A stretch of DNA of 64,000 nt. Source: Paragorgia papillata (lineage: Eukaryota; Cnidaria; Anthozoa; Scleralcyonacea; Coralliidae). Location: contig JAWNZC010000421.1 of assembly GCA_035771165.1 (NCBI GenBank), positions 3,098,501 to 3,162,500 of the forward strand. Reading direction: 5' to 3'. The notes below the pieces were generated by a model, which ran no database searches, was not told the DNA's origin, and saw only the letters and a list, made by a program, of their open reading frames with translations. Below are positions 21,001 to 34,504 of this stretch, piece after piece; the stretch's first letter is position 1; every line of letters starts with the position of its first letter. Made by a program: the position numbers and the translations under genes.

Positions 21001-22801
21001 ATTATCCATTATATTGGCTACAAAAAGCTTGTATTGATATTGCTGTGCAAAATGTACAGTTTTTACTTTATACATTGTACAATATATCTGTCTGTTGATT
21101 TTTGTGCAATATTACCATGACTACAATTTGGTAAACTCTAAAAGGCATGAGTACAGTTAGCCTGGTACCCTGGCCCAATTTCAAAAGAAATATGGGCCAG
21201 GTAACCACTAATCTCATTCTCGCGTCATCAGGGCTAAATCCACTTATGACGATTGCAGTTTTACTTATAGCCACTAAAAACGCACAAAATTTCAACCAAT
21301 AGGAAAGCAGAAGTCTTTAGTGGTTACCTGGCCCGTATTCTTTGATTGGGCCAGGGTACCAGGCTACAGTACAGTATGCAACTTACTGTAAGGCCAAGTA
21401 TTTGTGATGGATCTCTGGTTTTCCATCCCATTGGTAAAGTTACCTAATATTAAAAGAAAGTTATTGAATAACAAATTGGCTTATACAATGTACAGTAGTA
21501 AGAATTATCAGGTTTTTTATATAATCAATTAATTGTGAATAATCAATTGATCATCAATAGTTATGGATAATCAATTACTCATTGTCAATAATCAATTATC
21601 ATTATTAATAATCAATCATTGTCAATAATCAATCATTGTCAATCATCTAATTATTGTCAATAATCAATAAATCATTGTCAATAATCAATTAATCATTGTC
21701 AATAATAAATTAATCATTGTCAATAATCAATTATTTGTCAATAATCAATTAATCATTGTCAATTATCATCATTGTCAATAATCAATCAATCATTGTCAAT
21801 ATAATCAATTAACCATTGTCAATAATCAATTATTCATTATAAATAATCAATTATTCATTGTCAATAATCAATTAATCATTGTCAATAATCAATTAATTAT
21901 TTGTCAATAATCAATCATTGTCAATAATCAATCATAGTCAATAATCAATCATTGTCAATATAATCAATCATTGTCAATAATCAATTATTTATTGTCAATA
22001 ATCAATTATTCATTGTCAATAATCAATTATTCATTGTCAATAATCAATTAATCATTGTCAATAATCAATTATTCATTGCCAATAATCAATTAATCATTGC
22101 CAATAATCAATCATTGTCAATAATCGATTGATAATCAATTGATGGTAGCAAGACCCATCATGCAATTTTATAATATACTAGCTTGACTGTGAACATTATA
22201 GCATAATTAAATACATTTTTTCACAAACTAAACACAAGGATTGAGTCTTTCTAACAGCTAAATACCTTAAATCTAATTTATTAATTTATAATAAGGAAGG
22301 AGAAAATGAGGCGTTTCGCTTGAATAAATTTCATGGGATTTGAAGAGAGGTGATTACGTTTGAACTTATTTTAAGAATTTGATTCAATCTTGTAAATACT
22401 AAACAAATAAACGTAGTTAAATGAACAACATTTACAAACCTTGGCTGGAGGTTTAAACTTCTCACCAATCTTAAGTTGTACTCCTCTAAGTGCTGAAGAA
22501 CTGCCATAGACTATTTAATTCACAAAGGAGAGTATATTAATATTAAAATGAACTTTTCTATGTTAAAAAACAACATTTTTAAAACGAGATTTGACCAGCT
22601 TCTCTGCTAGATACTTGGCAAACTGTTATTGAGTAAACACAATGTGTTTTCCTTGCCATCAAAGGACATATGACAGATTTAAATTAACAAGACATCTGAT
22701 ATTTTCTCAAGAGTCTTTTCACTAAGAAATTAGAATTCGCGTTTTAATATGTTGACGTTAAAATTTGACGTTTTCTACTCACTGCTAGCAGATCTCTGCA
22801 T
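18097..22801 (-). CDS. UBAP1: UBAP1, ESCRT-I subunit, 7 exons
   Basis: Complete gene of 573 codons; exons on minus: 22801-22783, 22510-22440, 21443-21387, 20805-19753, 19446-19369, 18760-18449 and 18228-18097. UBAP1 links ESCRT-I (with TSG101, VPS28 and VPS37A) to ubiquitinated cargo sorted into multivesicular bodies. The N-terminus fits the UMA region (GEKFKPPAKVTLPMGW, then YDFSLEEEVIRK), which binds the ESCRT-I core. An acidic FEGDSDTPFELVELQSI motif matches a conserved central segment. A long disordered Ser/Pro/Asn-rich linker follows. The C-terminus (about 450-573) forms the paired UBA (SOUBA) domain, with KKVSSMGFPTPRVARAVKNL and FKELGFQEEKIFDALKKSE as its helices. Exon 5 looks like a duplicate of the proline-rich end of exon 4. 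The human protein is about 70 residues shorter. Head-to-head with CCDC87, tail-to-tail with HINT1. Confidence 0.92.
19485..19680. repeat. tandem GTAAAATCATTTGGCATTAG-type repeats
   Basis: About six imperfect 25-30 bp units of GTAAAATTATTTGGCATTAG in UBAP1 intron 4. They belong to a dispersed family also seen near 7270-7360, 19140-19250, 24180-24240, 42085-42355, 45160-45260 and 46070-46150, usually bounded by AACCCTTT or AAGGGTTA. Confidence 0.75.
21158..21365. mobile_element. short inverted-repeat element in UBAP1 intron 3
   Basis: Ends TAGCCTGGTACCCTGGCCCA and its complement at the right, plus a second inner pair (GGCCAGGTAACCACTAA and complement). ACAGT-type sequence flanks both sides. 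No ORF. Confidence 0.7.
21520..22140. repeat. CAATAATCAATTAATCATTG minisatellite
   Basis: About 620 bp built almost entirely from TCAATAATCAATTAATCATTG-like units of 12-22 bp in UBAP1 intron 2. The local sequence is more than 75% A+T and partly palindromic (CAATTATTGATTATTGA pairings). Confidence 0.95.
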
Positions 22802-23564
22802 GATTTCTCGCCTAGAGTTTCACGAAGTCTTGTTCTACAAGATTATGTCACGAAAAACGAGACAAAACCCATGATTTCTCAGTTTCTGTTGAAAATAAAA
22901 AGCTGTTTCTATAAAGTATATGTAAACAGCTAAAAATAATATGATGTAAGGTGGAAATTGGAAATTATACTTAGTGGACAGCGGTATTTTGCTCGTCGGC
23001 TCAAAGTCGGATAAATCCGTAAACCGACGTAAGAAATTAACGAATCAGCAATTTGCATTCGCTAATGCCCCCCCCCCCCCCCTCTAATGCCCCTAGAATG
23101 GCGTATAATTTTAGACCGACCATCAAAGGGAGGGGGGATAGTGAAATGTGCTCTGATTTTCTTTTAATAATATGTATGTCAGCTTTTTTCATTTTTTCAT
23201 GTTTTTATTCGTGAACTAATCGGTTCCAGAATTAGCGTTTCCCGCTTCCGATCTGAGCAAAAAAAAGACCAAATACTTAATCTTTTTACCACAAAACCAC
23301 TTGGTACACACTTTGGCAAGGATTTTATGATATAAATTCATTTCATAATCTGAAAAAAAACCTTTTATCACGCCCGCAGTCTCGAAATAACGCGTGTTGT
23401 CTTGATTGTTTTGCGTGTTTTAACCTGCGTGTTCTTTTTCTAAATAACGAGATATTCGTGAGTTGCCATGGCAATGCGGCCGCCATGTTGGTCTCCATTT
23501 TGTGATAAATCCATCTGCGTTGAAGTTTTGTTGTTTTTTGAGCAATAAAAATGTGATTTCGAGT
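22802..23564. promoter_or_regulatory. divergent promoter region of UBAP1 and CCDC87
   Basis: 763 bp between the start codons of two head-to-head genes. Seen: a C run at 23068-23081 and GGCGGCCATGTTGG-like sequence near 23476-23490. A short upstream ORF at 23468-23548 (ATG GCA ATG ...) lies before the CCDC87 start and would be in its leader if transcription begins upstream of it. Confidence 0.5.
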
Positions 23565-26500
23565 ATGAACAGAGAACTTTATGAATTAGAGTCGGAATTC
23601 CTTTCACCGGTGAGTCTTAAAAAGGAATTTATTCCCTGCAAAATACATTGTTTTTATAATTTAATTTTGTCAGTTTGCTAATCAAATGTAAAGTATTTCT
23701 GGAAAAATGTATATTCCAGAGCTTCAGACGGTGGGAAAAAACAGCTTGACTAGCAAATTGACATATTTATCAAGCTGCTTACACAACAAGCCTTAAATCT
23801 GATAATTTGAGTGCAAAGAGGCAAAATTAAACACTGTTGTAAATAAATCAGTGTAGTAACAGCATTATAAGAGCTTTGGATAAAAGAAATACATTGTTTG
23901 AAGAACAGTAATATATTCTGTACATAATTTTATTTTTTAAATTTAATTATGTATGTATCAGAACTTTTTTTAAATTTTTGTTTTAGTTAGTTTTCCAAGG
24001 GGGGGGGGTGTGGTTGTTGCACCCCTCCCCTCCTCCTCCCCCCCTTCCCACATGCATGCTATGTCCCTGCCAATATTTATAGGGGTTTTCTTTAATATAG
24101 AATGCATTTCATGCTAAGTTCTCTCAACTTACTGGTCCAACAAGTCTATTTAAAAAACTAGAAGAAAAAGGTACAAGTGTGTTAACCCATTGCTACCTAG
24201 GATGTCTTAGGGTTCTCCCTTTGACGAGAAAGGTGTTAAGCCCTAATCAAACGAGAACGCAAGTCATCGCAAGTTGGCAGTCAGAATTTCTGTGGCGGTC
24301 GTTTGAACACCCAAATTAACAAAATAAAGGTTTCATGAGTGTTTTAAACAAGTTTTAACTTTGTCACGGTACATGATTTTTTCGGGAAACTATTCAGAGG
24401 GGCTGGCTGAGATAGCATTGACTGGCAACTTGCGATGACTTGTGTTCTCGTTTGATTAGGGCTTTAGACAGATGGGGGGAAATAAAGGGATCTGTTTTTG
24501 GCTGGCTTATGCAGTAATGGGTTAAGATTGCAGTGTGCTGTTAGCATTGTTTAATATTCTACCTGTGAATTTGTTTGTTTATACATGTATAGTATGTTTA
24601 TTTGTTTATTTGTTTGTTTGTTTGTTTGTTTGTTTGTTTGTTTGTTCGTTCGTTCGTTCGTTCGTTCGTTCGTTCGTTCGTTCGTTCGTTCGTTCGTTCG
24701 TTCGTTCGTTCATTCGTTCGTTCATTTGTTTGTTTGTTTGTTTGTTTGTTTGTGTGGAATCAAATAGGCATTGGCACTGTCCTTTATCAGGGTCTGGTTT
24801 TTCTATTTTTTATCTTGCAAATTCATTTCTTTGTTTTTTATTTAGAAATTAAACCTGTTGTTGAAGCTCATGTTGATAATGGAAAACAAGCAAGGCCCCT
24901 TACTCCAATCGAGGTAAATCTCTTGAATATATTGGTATGAAAAATCAGTATTACTAATATTAATTTATCATAAATCTCTGTATATTAGTGCACTATATAA
25001 TCTTCCTGCTTGACCTCAGTTAATTTATATTTTTTTAGTGATATATCTTTTTTTTGTGTAGGAAGCGATCAAGGAACCTGTATCATCATTTAGTCAACTC
25101 TCTCAGGTCTTACGAAAAAGGATAAAAAGTAAATTGGAACCAGTCCCTTGCCTTACATCAAGTCAACAACAAGCAATGGTAATAAAACCCTTCATATAAC
25201 AAGCACTATATAGCATACAGTATTCTGCCTGCCATTTGAATGCACTGTACAATGGTGTACTACGTAGTGTCTGAGAAAAGTCAGGGGTGTTGCACCTTCC
25301 CCACATACCCCCTCCTCATACGCTACACCCCTAGCACTGTATATATAAGTTTTGGAAGAATATAAAATGTGTACTATCTGATTTTGCCTTATAGATGGGT
25401 GTTGTTATTTCAGAATTAAGTAGCTCTTGGTCTGAGGTTAGAAGTCTTGCTCCAGACCCATTTCTGGTGAGTTTCTTTATTTTCTTACACTTTGAACCAG
25501 GGGGGCATATTCAGCATTTTATAAATGGTGTCAGGGGGTGACTGAAGATGATTGCTGAAGGCTACAGAATCCGAGGGAGTCCGATTTTTTACATGATGGG
25601 CAAAATTATATTTTTTATTACAATACTTTATTTTTTTTTTTTTTGGTAATTTGTTTTTTTTCTACTTCCCAGAGTAATCAGCAAAACCAGCAAGTTGAGA
25701 GGTAGTAATAATTGATTTAACATATAATTATTATAAATAATAAATATATAAATATTTAATAAATATAAATACTATAAAATTAAATAACATCATGATATAA
25801 CATGATGGTGGTAGTGGTGATGCTGCTGGTAGTAATTGTGGTGATGTAATGGTGGTAGTGATGATGGTGATGGTTGTAGCACTGCTGGTGGCAGTGGTGG
25901 TGGTGATGGTGATGGTGGTAGTGCTGGTGCTGCTGCTGGTTGAACTGATGTTGATGATGGTGGTAGTGGTTGTGATATGGTGATTGTGGTACTGCTACTG
26001 GTGGCAGTGGTGGTGCTGCTGGTGTTAGTGATGTTGGAGGTGCTGGTGGTGGTGGTACTGCTAATGGTGCTGCTGGTGGTGATAATGATAGTGCTGCTGG
26101 TTGCAGTGGTGGTGATTGTGGTGATGGTGATTGTGGTGATGGTGGTTGTACTGATGATGGTGGTAGTGGTGGTGCTTGTGATAATAAAAATCTTTATCAA
26201 AAAATAAAAGTTGTTGTCCGTAAACAATAGGTTTCTGGCAATTGAACTGATCACCATTGCTGAAGACCTTTATTTCAACACTGTAAACAAAGCAAAAGGT
26301 GAGATCAACAACAGGAAGAGAAAAGTTAAAAGATTGTCTAACACTAGTGAAGTCAACTGAAAAACATTGATTCAAATTTTAAAAATCTTTCTGACAAATG
26401 AATGGTTTATTATTTTGTGTTATAGAACTTAATGAAAGAGGTGTGTTTTCATCGTATGCAAACAATAGTCGTTTGAAAGCTCAGCTTGCTTTGGAAGCTA

Positions 26501-29500
26501 ATCAAAGGTACATACATCATATAATAAATAAGCTATGCACACACAAAGATGGTTAAACAGAGTTGCCCGTGTACTTGATGGCTACACAATTGTATCAGTG
26601 TCAATGTCTAGAGTACAGCCGCAAATTTCCTCCCTTTCTATTCTCCCCTTCCATTTCTTCCCCTCCCTTCCCTCTCCTTCCCCCCCCCCTCCCTTCCCTC
26701 TCCTTCCCCCTCCCTTCCATTTCTTCCCCTCCCTCTCCTTCCCCCTCCCTTCCCTTCCCCCTCCTCTGTCCTTCCTCCAACCCCAAGCGCCGCTACGCAA
26801 GCTAGGACATGGCGAAGAAGATATTACATGCCATACACCTTATCTTAATTGGCAAATTCTATTTGTTTCTTTTATAGCTTTAACATTCATAAGATTCACA
26901 AACGTTTGACAACAGCTGTCAAAGAAGCTCATCATGTCAGCCGTGGGTCCACAACTGGCTCAAAGTACACATTATCACGTCAGCCTACACTAACCAGTGT
27001 GACATTGAAGGTACTGTAATTCATTTGGTGGCACAGTGAGTGGAGTGTTGGTGGCTCTGACAGTGGTTAGCGCAGTCATGATTTTCTCCTCTGTAATCCC
27101 GGTTCGATTCGATTCCTGGTAGATGCTTTTATTAAATTAAAATTTAATTTACTGAAATCAAAGTAGTGTGCTGCGTGTAGGCGGTGTTGAAATACAAATC
27201 GAAATATAGTAACAACAATTGAAATATAGTAAGGTTAGATATACTGCCGAAACAGAGAACGTAGGAATCTAACGTTTCGAGCGAAGGCCCTTCGTCAGAG
27301 AGAAACGTCTTCGCTCGAAACGTTAGACTCCTACGTTCTCTGTTTCGGCAGTATATCTAACCTTACTATATTTCAATTGTTGTTTCAACACTGCCTACGC
27401 AGCACGCTACTTTTATTTGAAATATAGTAAGGTTTGATATGCTGCCGAAATTATTGAACGTAGTTTCTAAGCGAGCGAAGGCCCTTCGTCAGAGAGAAAC
27501 GTTGGAAACTAAATGTACGTTCAATAATTTCGGCAGTACTCAAACCTTAGTAAAATTTAATATCAATTTCTCAGTAGTGAACAATGTGTTTTTTTTTTAA
27601 TGTTTTAAGTTTGTTGTTTTTTATTTCCCTGATTATGCAGAAACCTGGGAAGGCACTAAAAATGGGGCTTACAAGTCTCTGCATACAACCAAAACAGACC
27701 AAGGAGGAGAAAGATAGGAAGAGAAGGGACAACGACATTATGGAGGTTAATACCTGTACTGGCTGTACAGCAGTTAGATACAAGAATATAACAATATGAA
27801 TATATTCTGGCAACAATATGTTACTAAAATTATTGCCCAACAAATTATTTTCAAAAATTAAGATGTAAAAATTTGAAAATCAAAAATTTGAGATCAAAAA
27901 TTGAAAATGTAAAAATTTAAGTAGAGTTTTGCGTTGGCAGTGTTTTAGATAGAGCAAAGTGAAAAGGTGATAAACTGCTGAGCCTTTTAGTAACGGAAAA
28001 CTGACGTTTCAAGCAGAGCCCATCATCAGAGTGAAATGTGATGTGAAAGGCTCCGAGAGAAACGTCAGTTTCCCTAAAAGTCTCAGCAGTTTACCACCTT
28101 TTCACTTTAATTGCTCTATCTAAAACACTGCCGACGCAACACTTTACTTTTTTACATTTAAAAAAAACAACTTTTATGTTGAATAACCGTTGACAAGAAA
28201 CCGATAATTAAACTTATCAAATCATTAATGATTCATGAAGAAAATTCAAAATAAATGAATATTTAATCAATATCTGTAAATCGCATACAGATTCGTCCTG
28301 ATTTACATAAACTTTTTCCTCAATTTACTTAGCTAAAATCACTCCAACTTGAAAAATAGTTTGAAAACATTGCTATTTAGTACGATAAGTACGATAAAGC
28401 ATTCGCAGCCTATCTGTATGTGATTTACCCTACGGCTCGCTTGCAGCTCGTCTTGTAAATCACATTCAGATCAGCTGCTCATGCTTTATCTATTACATAG
28501 AATATTGTTGTACATACAAATATAAAACTGAAATATAGAAGTTGTTTTTAGATTCAAGCACAAATGCCAAACATTTCCGTAGAAAAAGTTGAAAAAACGT
28601 ACGGTATTTTCACGTATGATCTTCACAAAAGAATTGAACCAGAAAAGCCTGCAGGTAGGTTAAACCATGCACCGAGTAATTAATGCTGTCTTTTCTATGA
28701 AAAAATACACGTTTCTTAGCAAATCATTTCTTTATTTGATTAGAAAAAGAACAACCAGTTGTTGAGATATCTGATGTTGTTGACGAAGAGTAAGTTTTTG
28801 AGTTGTAAAGTTGCTCATGGAAACGTTAATATTTCACGTCATGTTTCTTTCCGGGAAGTTCTTCATTAATATCATGTTTTTTTATGTGGTTTGTAGTTAT
28901 GATCACCGCACTCCACTTTCGCGCGCAGAGGTAAATTTTAGTTTGATTTAGTATTTTGATAAAGTGATAGTAACTGGTGGTTCGACGGCTCCCACATGCG
29001 TGACTATAACAGCCACACATAAGTTACCAGTGGCGTAACGCTCATTAGGTAGAGTTAGGGCGAGAACTAAGGGCCCCACAGTTGGGGTCCCGAGGGCCCC
29101 CCAGCCCACCGCAGCCCCGCCCCATGTCAGTCAAATCATGACAACAAGGGCCCCCACACCAAATATGCCTAAGGGGCCCGTCTTCCTCCGTTACGCCACT
29201 GCACATAACGTGATGAACCGGACACGTAAACATACTGTATGTGAATCTGACAGAAATAGTTCACTTGATAACTCTGAGGATGATGCCGCTAAGGCCGTCG
29301 AAACGTAGTTGGTACTATTACCACCACCATGCACCAACAACAATACCACCATCAACAAGTACACCACCAACACTACCACCAACAACACCACAACCACAAC
29401 TACCACCAACCACTACCACCAACCACTACACCAACAACACCACAACCACTACCACCAACCACTACCACCAACCACTACCACCAACCACTACCACCAACTA

Positions 29501-32500
29501 CTACACCAACAACACCACAACCACTACCACCACCAACAACACCACCCCCAAGAACAACAACAGCAACACCACCACCACCAACAACACCACCCACTACACC
29601 ACCCCCAAGAACACCAACAACAACAGCAACACCACCACCACAATGGCACAACCACAGTACCACCAACAGCAATAGTCTTTCTTATGCCTACGCTAACTTA
29701 GACAACCAATTTTCGCAGAATCATGTACATATTTATTTTTTTGGTAGAAGCACTACCATTCTTTACCAAACTTAATGGTTGGAGAATCACTTTTGGATGA
29801 ACTTGGTGTACCAGAAAATGGAACAAGTAATGACTTTAACGTACATTGATTTTGTGTTCTAATGGAACATTGCTAGATTTTATCTACGGTATTCAAAATT
29901 ATTAAAATAATTTGTTCTTATGGTCTATTATTATTCCTTCTTTTTGAACATCTTTCAAAATTTCTCTTTAGGATATCGACGTGTCAGCGTGGATACTCTT
30001 GGGGTATGTCGAGTAATGGATATACATAAGTAATGTATATATACATAGTAAAGAAATTTGTTGGTTTACATATAGTACCTATATATATTTCTGGTTGTCC
30101 ATGCATGGGGGTATGGTTGCTGGGTTATAATGTGATTGTATGTCCCCATGCATCTTTGGCATTTTCATTACCTTACTCACCAACGCTGTGGCGGATCCAG
30201 GGGGGTTATGGGGGTTGCAACCCCCCCCTGGCCTATTATATATGTATTCTTTGAACGGTATATTATATTATATATAATATATAAATTGTGTTTAGTGTAT
30301 AATATAGCGTATAAAAATCACTATTTCTGATCCTAATATTGTCCCCAAAATGCAGGAAATAGCATTTCAGGGTATCAGAAATAAAAAAAATTATGGGGGA
30401 GCATACCCCCGGACCCCACTAGAGGTGTCAACCCCCTCTTTAAAAAAATCCTGGATCCGCCCCTGCAACGGAAGACGTTAGTAGACATACTGTTATTAAT
30501 TGGTGTTATCTTCTTCAGATTAATCTTGCATGTGGTGGAAAAGAAGATTCTACAGAAAATGAAGAATCTGGCTTAGGAAAAGCAAAGTACGTTACTTGTG
30601 TGTTGGCCACAAATCTTGGAGGTTCATTCTTTAGTTTCTATTGTTTTCCATTAGTTGTTGCTATTAATAATTATAAATATTTAATGATTCCTTGTGTAGA
30701 TTGGAAGACTCAGATTTTCTTTCTGCAGATCTTGAGAAGCTTGTAGCTGAGGATGCCTCGTCAAAGGTACATGTACACTACATGTACACCACATGTACAT
30801 CACATGTACACCACATGTACATCACATGTGCACCACACATACACCACATGTACACCACATGTACATCACATGTACATCACACGTACACCACATGTACATA
30901 AGTACAATTTTTTATATTTCACATATTGAATCTGATTGTCATAAATATCTTTTCTGTTGTTTTTTTTCATCAGGAACGACAGTTTCCAGTCACAGACAAA
31001 GATCAAGATCTACCACCATTACTTCAGGTGTGTGTTGATAATTTTTAGCATGTCAACGTTTTATTATCTCTATATATCTCAAAACTTAAACAATTCTCAA
31101 CTCCACAATATCTTAATGTTTTGACTTCTCATCAGATTGACTTCTGAACTTCTTAAGTAGAATGAGCGATGAATGTTAGTTCTCAAATTCATTAATAATT
31201 CATGAACCGAAAACAAAGGAAATCAGGACCGAGACGGAGGTTTTGATATTGGAGGAAGAAATTACATAAATTAAGCAAACTTTCGCCTCGATTTTCTCTT
31301 AAAATACTGATTTGTTTGAGAAGCTATATCATACACTCGGAAGAGTGTTTCATCAGGTTTCCAAACACCTCGAAATTTGTTAAAAAACCTCGGCTTCGCC
31401 TCGGTTTTCAACAAAAGTCTCGGTGTTTGGAAATCCTGATGAAACACTCCTCCTCGTGTATGATATATAACATCAAATGTATTCTCAATTATTATTTGTT
31501 AACCAGGCTTTGAGCTACCATAGCACTAAGAAAAGAAAAGTCCCAGTTAATATTGACTTGAATCAAGAAGAGTGTGATGATGAAAGTGAAGTGGGTTCAA
31601 CTATTGCTTCCTCTGTTGCTTGCAATGAAGATCTAGGCCATGAAAAGTGAGTTCACAAGGATTGTTTTTTGTCTTCCCATTCTATCATAAAATCTTGTCA
31701 TTTCTCTTAATTTAAACATATCTTATTTGTTCTAGGGTCGTTTCATTTGCAGAAGAGGTAAATACTTCAAACAACTGTCAAGAAGTTGCTAAAAATTATA
31801 ACTCCCTTCCTTCCTTCCTTCCTTTCTTTCTTCCTTCTTTCCTTCCTTCCTTCCTTCCTTCCTTCCTTCCTTCCTTCCTTCCTTCCTTCCTTCCTTCCTT
31901 CCTTCCTTCCTGCCTGCCTGCCTTCCTTCCTTCCTTCCTTCCTTCCTTCCTTCCTTCCTTCCTTCCTTCCTTCCTTCCTTCCTTCCTTCCTTCCTTCCTT
32001 CCTTCCTTCCTCCCTCCCTTCCTTCCTTTACTCACTCCTTTTCTACTACTTTTTAGAATAAACCAGAGAACAAGCAACCAGTACAGCCAGCTACAGTGTC
32101 AACTAGACTACCAGACAAGGTAGCATATGAATTAGATCTAATTCCATATACGAATATGGATTAAACTTGATGATATCGTTTCTTATATATATGCACGTGA
32201 TCATTGTGATGTAGTCTTTGTCACTCGTTCCCCTATAACAAACCTTTATTCTTTTTTTCTTTTCAGAGCATTGTTCGTACTTCAGACGTACGTGTTTCAA
32301 ATCGAGTAAACAAATCAGATATCACTCTGAAGAGTTATCCTACAGTTTATAATGATCTTATTGGCGAGGTTAGTTCAAGCAACATGTCCTATCCCGTTTT
32401 TCTATGTAAAATAGGGAAATTATTCAAACAAACACCTTCAAAAAACCCATTTTAGATTGATACTGCTTCTGTGAAGTGGCTTGATCGGAATCTTTATATT

Positions 32501-34468
32501 GGTGATGAGATTCGTGAAGTATATGAAGAAATTACAAAGACAATAGGAACAGACCATCTGCTTTTTGATAAGGTAAAGCTTCCCACAATCTTTTTTACTA
32601 CGGCCAGTCTTAAGGCTAGTTTCCACTCAGGAAAATCTTCCACAGCCTAGCCATCAACACTATGGTATTTACTTAAGTGAACTGTCAATTTTCGTTTCTC
32701 CCCCAGGACCCACATGTCGAGACTCATGCATCAAAAGCGGACTTCTCTGGCGCAATTCATTCAACTATGTTGACGGGTAATAAATCTGATAAAGTCATCA
32801 ATCCTTGTCTGTATCGCGATATCCCACCCCCCTGGGGAAGACATTCAGTTGACAAGTGGAGAAACAGGTGAGAACTGTTCTGAGAAAGAGTTAAGTGGTT
32901 TGCCTTTCCCCATCCTTTTCTTCTGTTTATCCCTTCCTCTCCCTTTTCCTCTTCTGTCACTGCCTTTCCTTTCACTATTTCTTCCTTTCCCCCTTCAACT
33001 CAAATTTCCCTTGGCCCTCTCTCTCCCCTTTTCTCATTTTCCTCCCTCTACTTGCCTTTCGGCCCTTCTCTAATCCTTAGTATCCTAACCTCAATTCTAC
33101 TCCTTCTTAACCCTTCTCTTTTCTAACCTTTCTCTTTCTTAACCTTTTTCTTACCTTATTCAAACCTCTGTTCTTCTTCTGCATCTCGTCTGATCATCTC
33201 AATCTGCAATATTGTCTTGGTGTCTTCTTTGCATTCTTAGTCCAATGTTTGGGGAGCTGGGCCGACAAGACATATTGAACGTGAGTCATATTTAACCAGC
33301 AATAAAAGTTACTATTAAAATCCCTAATCTAGAAATTATTTCCTGGCGGAGGGGAAATAGAAAGTGCATTGACTTACTTATTTTCTGTCTATAGATGGGT
33401 GCACAAGGTTTGAGTGAACTTCCTAGTAGATCAACGAAATCGTATAATTCTTGGTTAGCTTGGTGGAGATCAACCATCACAACTGATGACTACTTCAAGT
33501 TTTTGTCCACCCAGGTAACACATGCATTAACTGAGTGGTGGTATGGTGGCACAGTGGTTAGAGGGATGGTGGTGGCACAGTGGTTAGAGGGATGGTGGTG
33601 GCACAGTGGTTAGAGGGATGGTGGTGGCACAGTGGTTGCAGGGGTGGTGGTGGCACAGTGGTTAGAGGGATGGTGGTGGCACAGTGGTTAGAGGGATGGT
33701 GGTGGCACAGTGGTTAGAGAGATGGTGGTGGCACAGTGGTTGCAGGGGTGGTGGTGGCACAGTGGTTAGAGGGATGGTGGTGGCACAGTGGTTAGAGGAA
33801 TGGCGGTGGCACAGTGGTTAGATGGATGGTGGTGGCACAGTAGTTAGGGGTGGTGGTGGCACAGTGGTTAGAGGGATGGTGGTGGCACAGTGGTTAGATG
33901 GATGGTGGTGGCACAGTAGTTAGGGGTGGTGGTGGCACAGTGGTTAGAGGGATGGTGGTGGCACAGTGGTTAGAGGAATGGTGGTGGCACAGTGGTTAGA
34001 GGAATGGTGGTGGCACAGTGGTTAACGCACGTGCCTTTCACCTCTGTCATGCTTGATGCAGTTATCAGATTAAAATCTCACTTTGGCCGCATGAGAAGAG
34101 TTAGAGACTTTATTTATTTCAAGAGGGTAACACTTGACATTAATAAAAATGATAAACTTGTGGCCCTCAGTGCCAGAGTGCCTTCAGTTTGACTCTACCA
34201 AACACCACAGGCTTCCTCCATGAATCAAAGAAGTAAATCAATGTCTATATTTTTTCTCTAGGATAATGACTACTTGTCTTTAGCCTATCATCTTTATGAA
34301 TCAGATGCTGGTAGTTCTGATGAAGAAGGTGAGAAGGAACATCAACCGAATGCTAGAGAATTAGAGTTGAAAAGGTAAAAAAATAGTTTGTTTCCAACGT
34401 ATATTAGAATGCTTTCTTTTATGATTTTCTCCCTTCTTTTTTTGTTCTTCTTTATTCCTTTGTTCTTT

Positions 34469-34504
<36 letters not shown>

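Noticed and set aside
33532..34025. CRISPR-like short repeats
   Set aside because: Contiguous minisatellite without spacers, derived from a SINE head.
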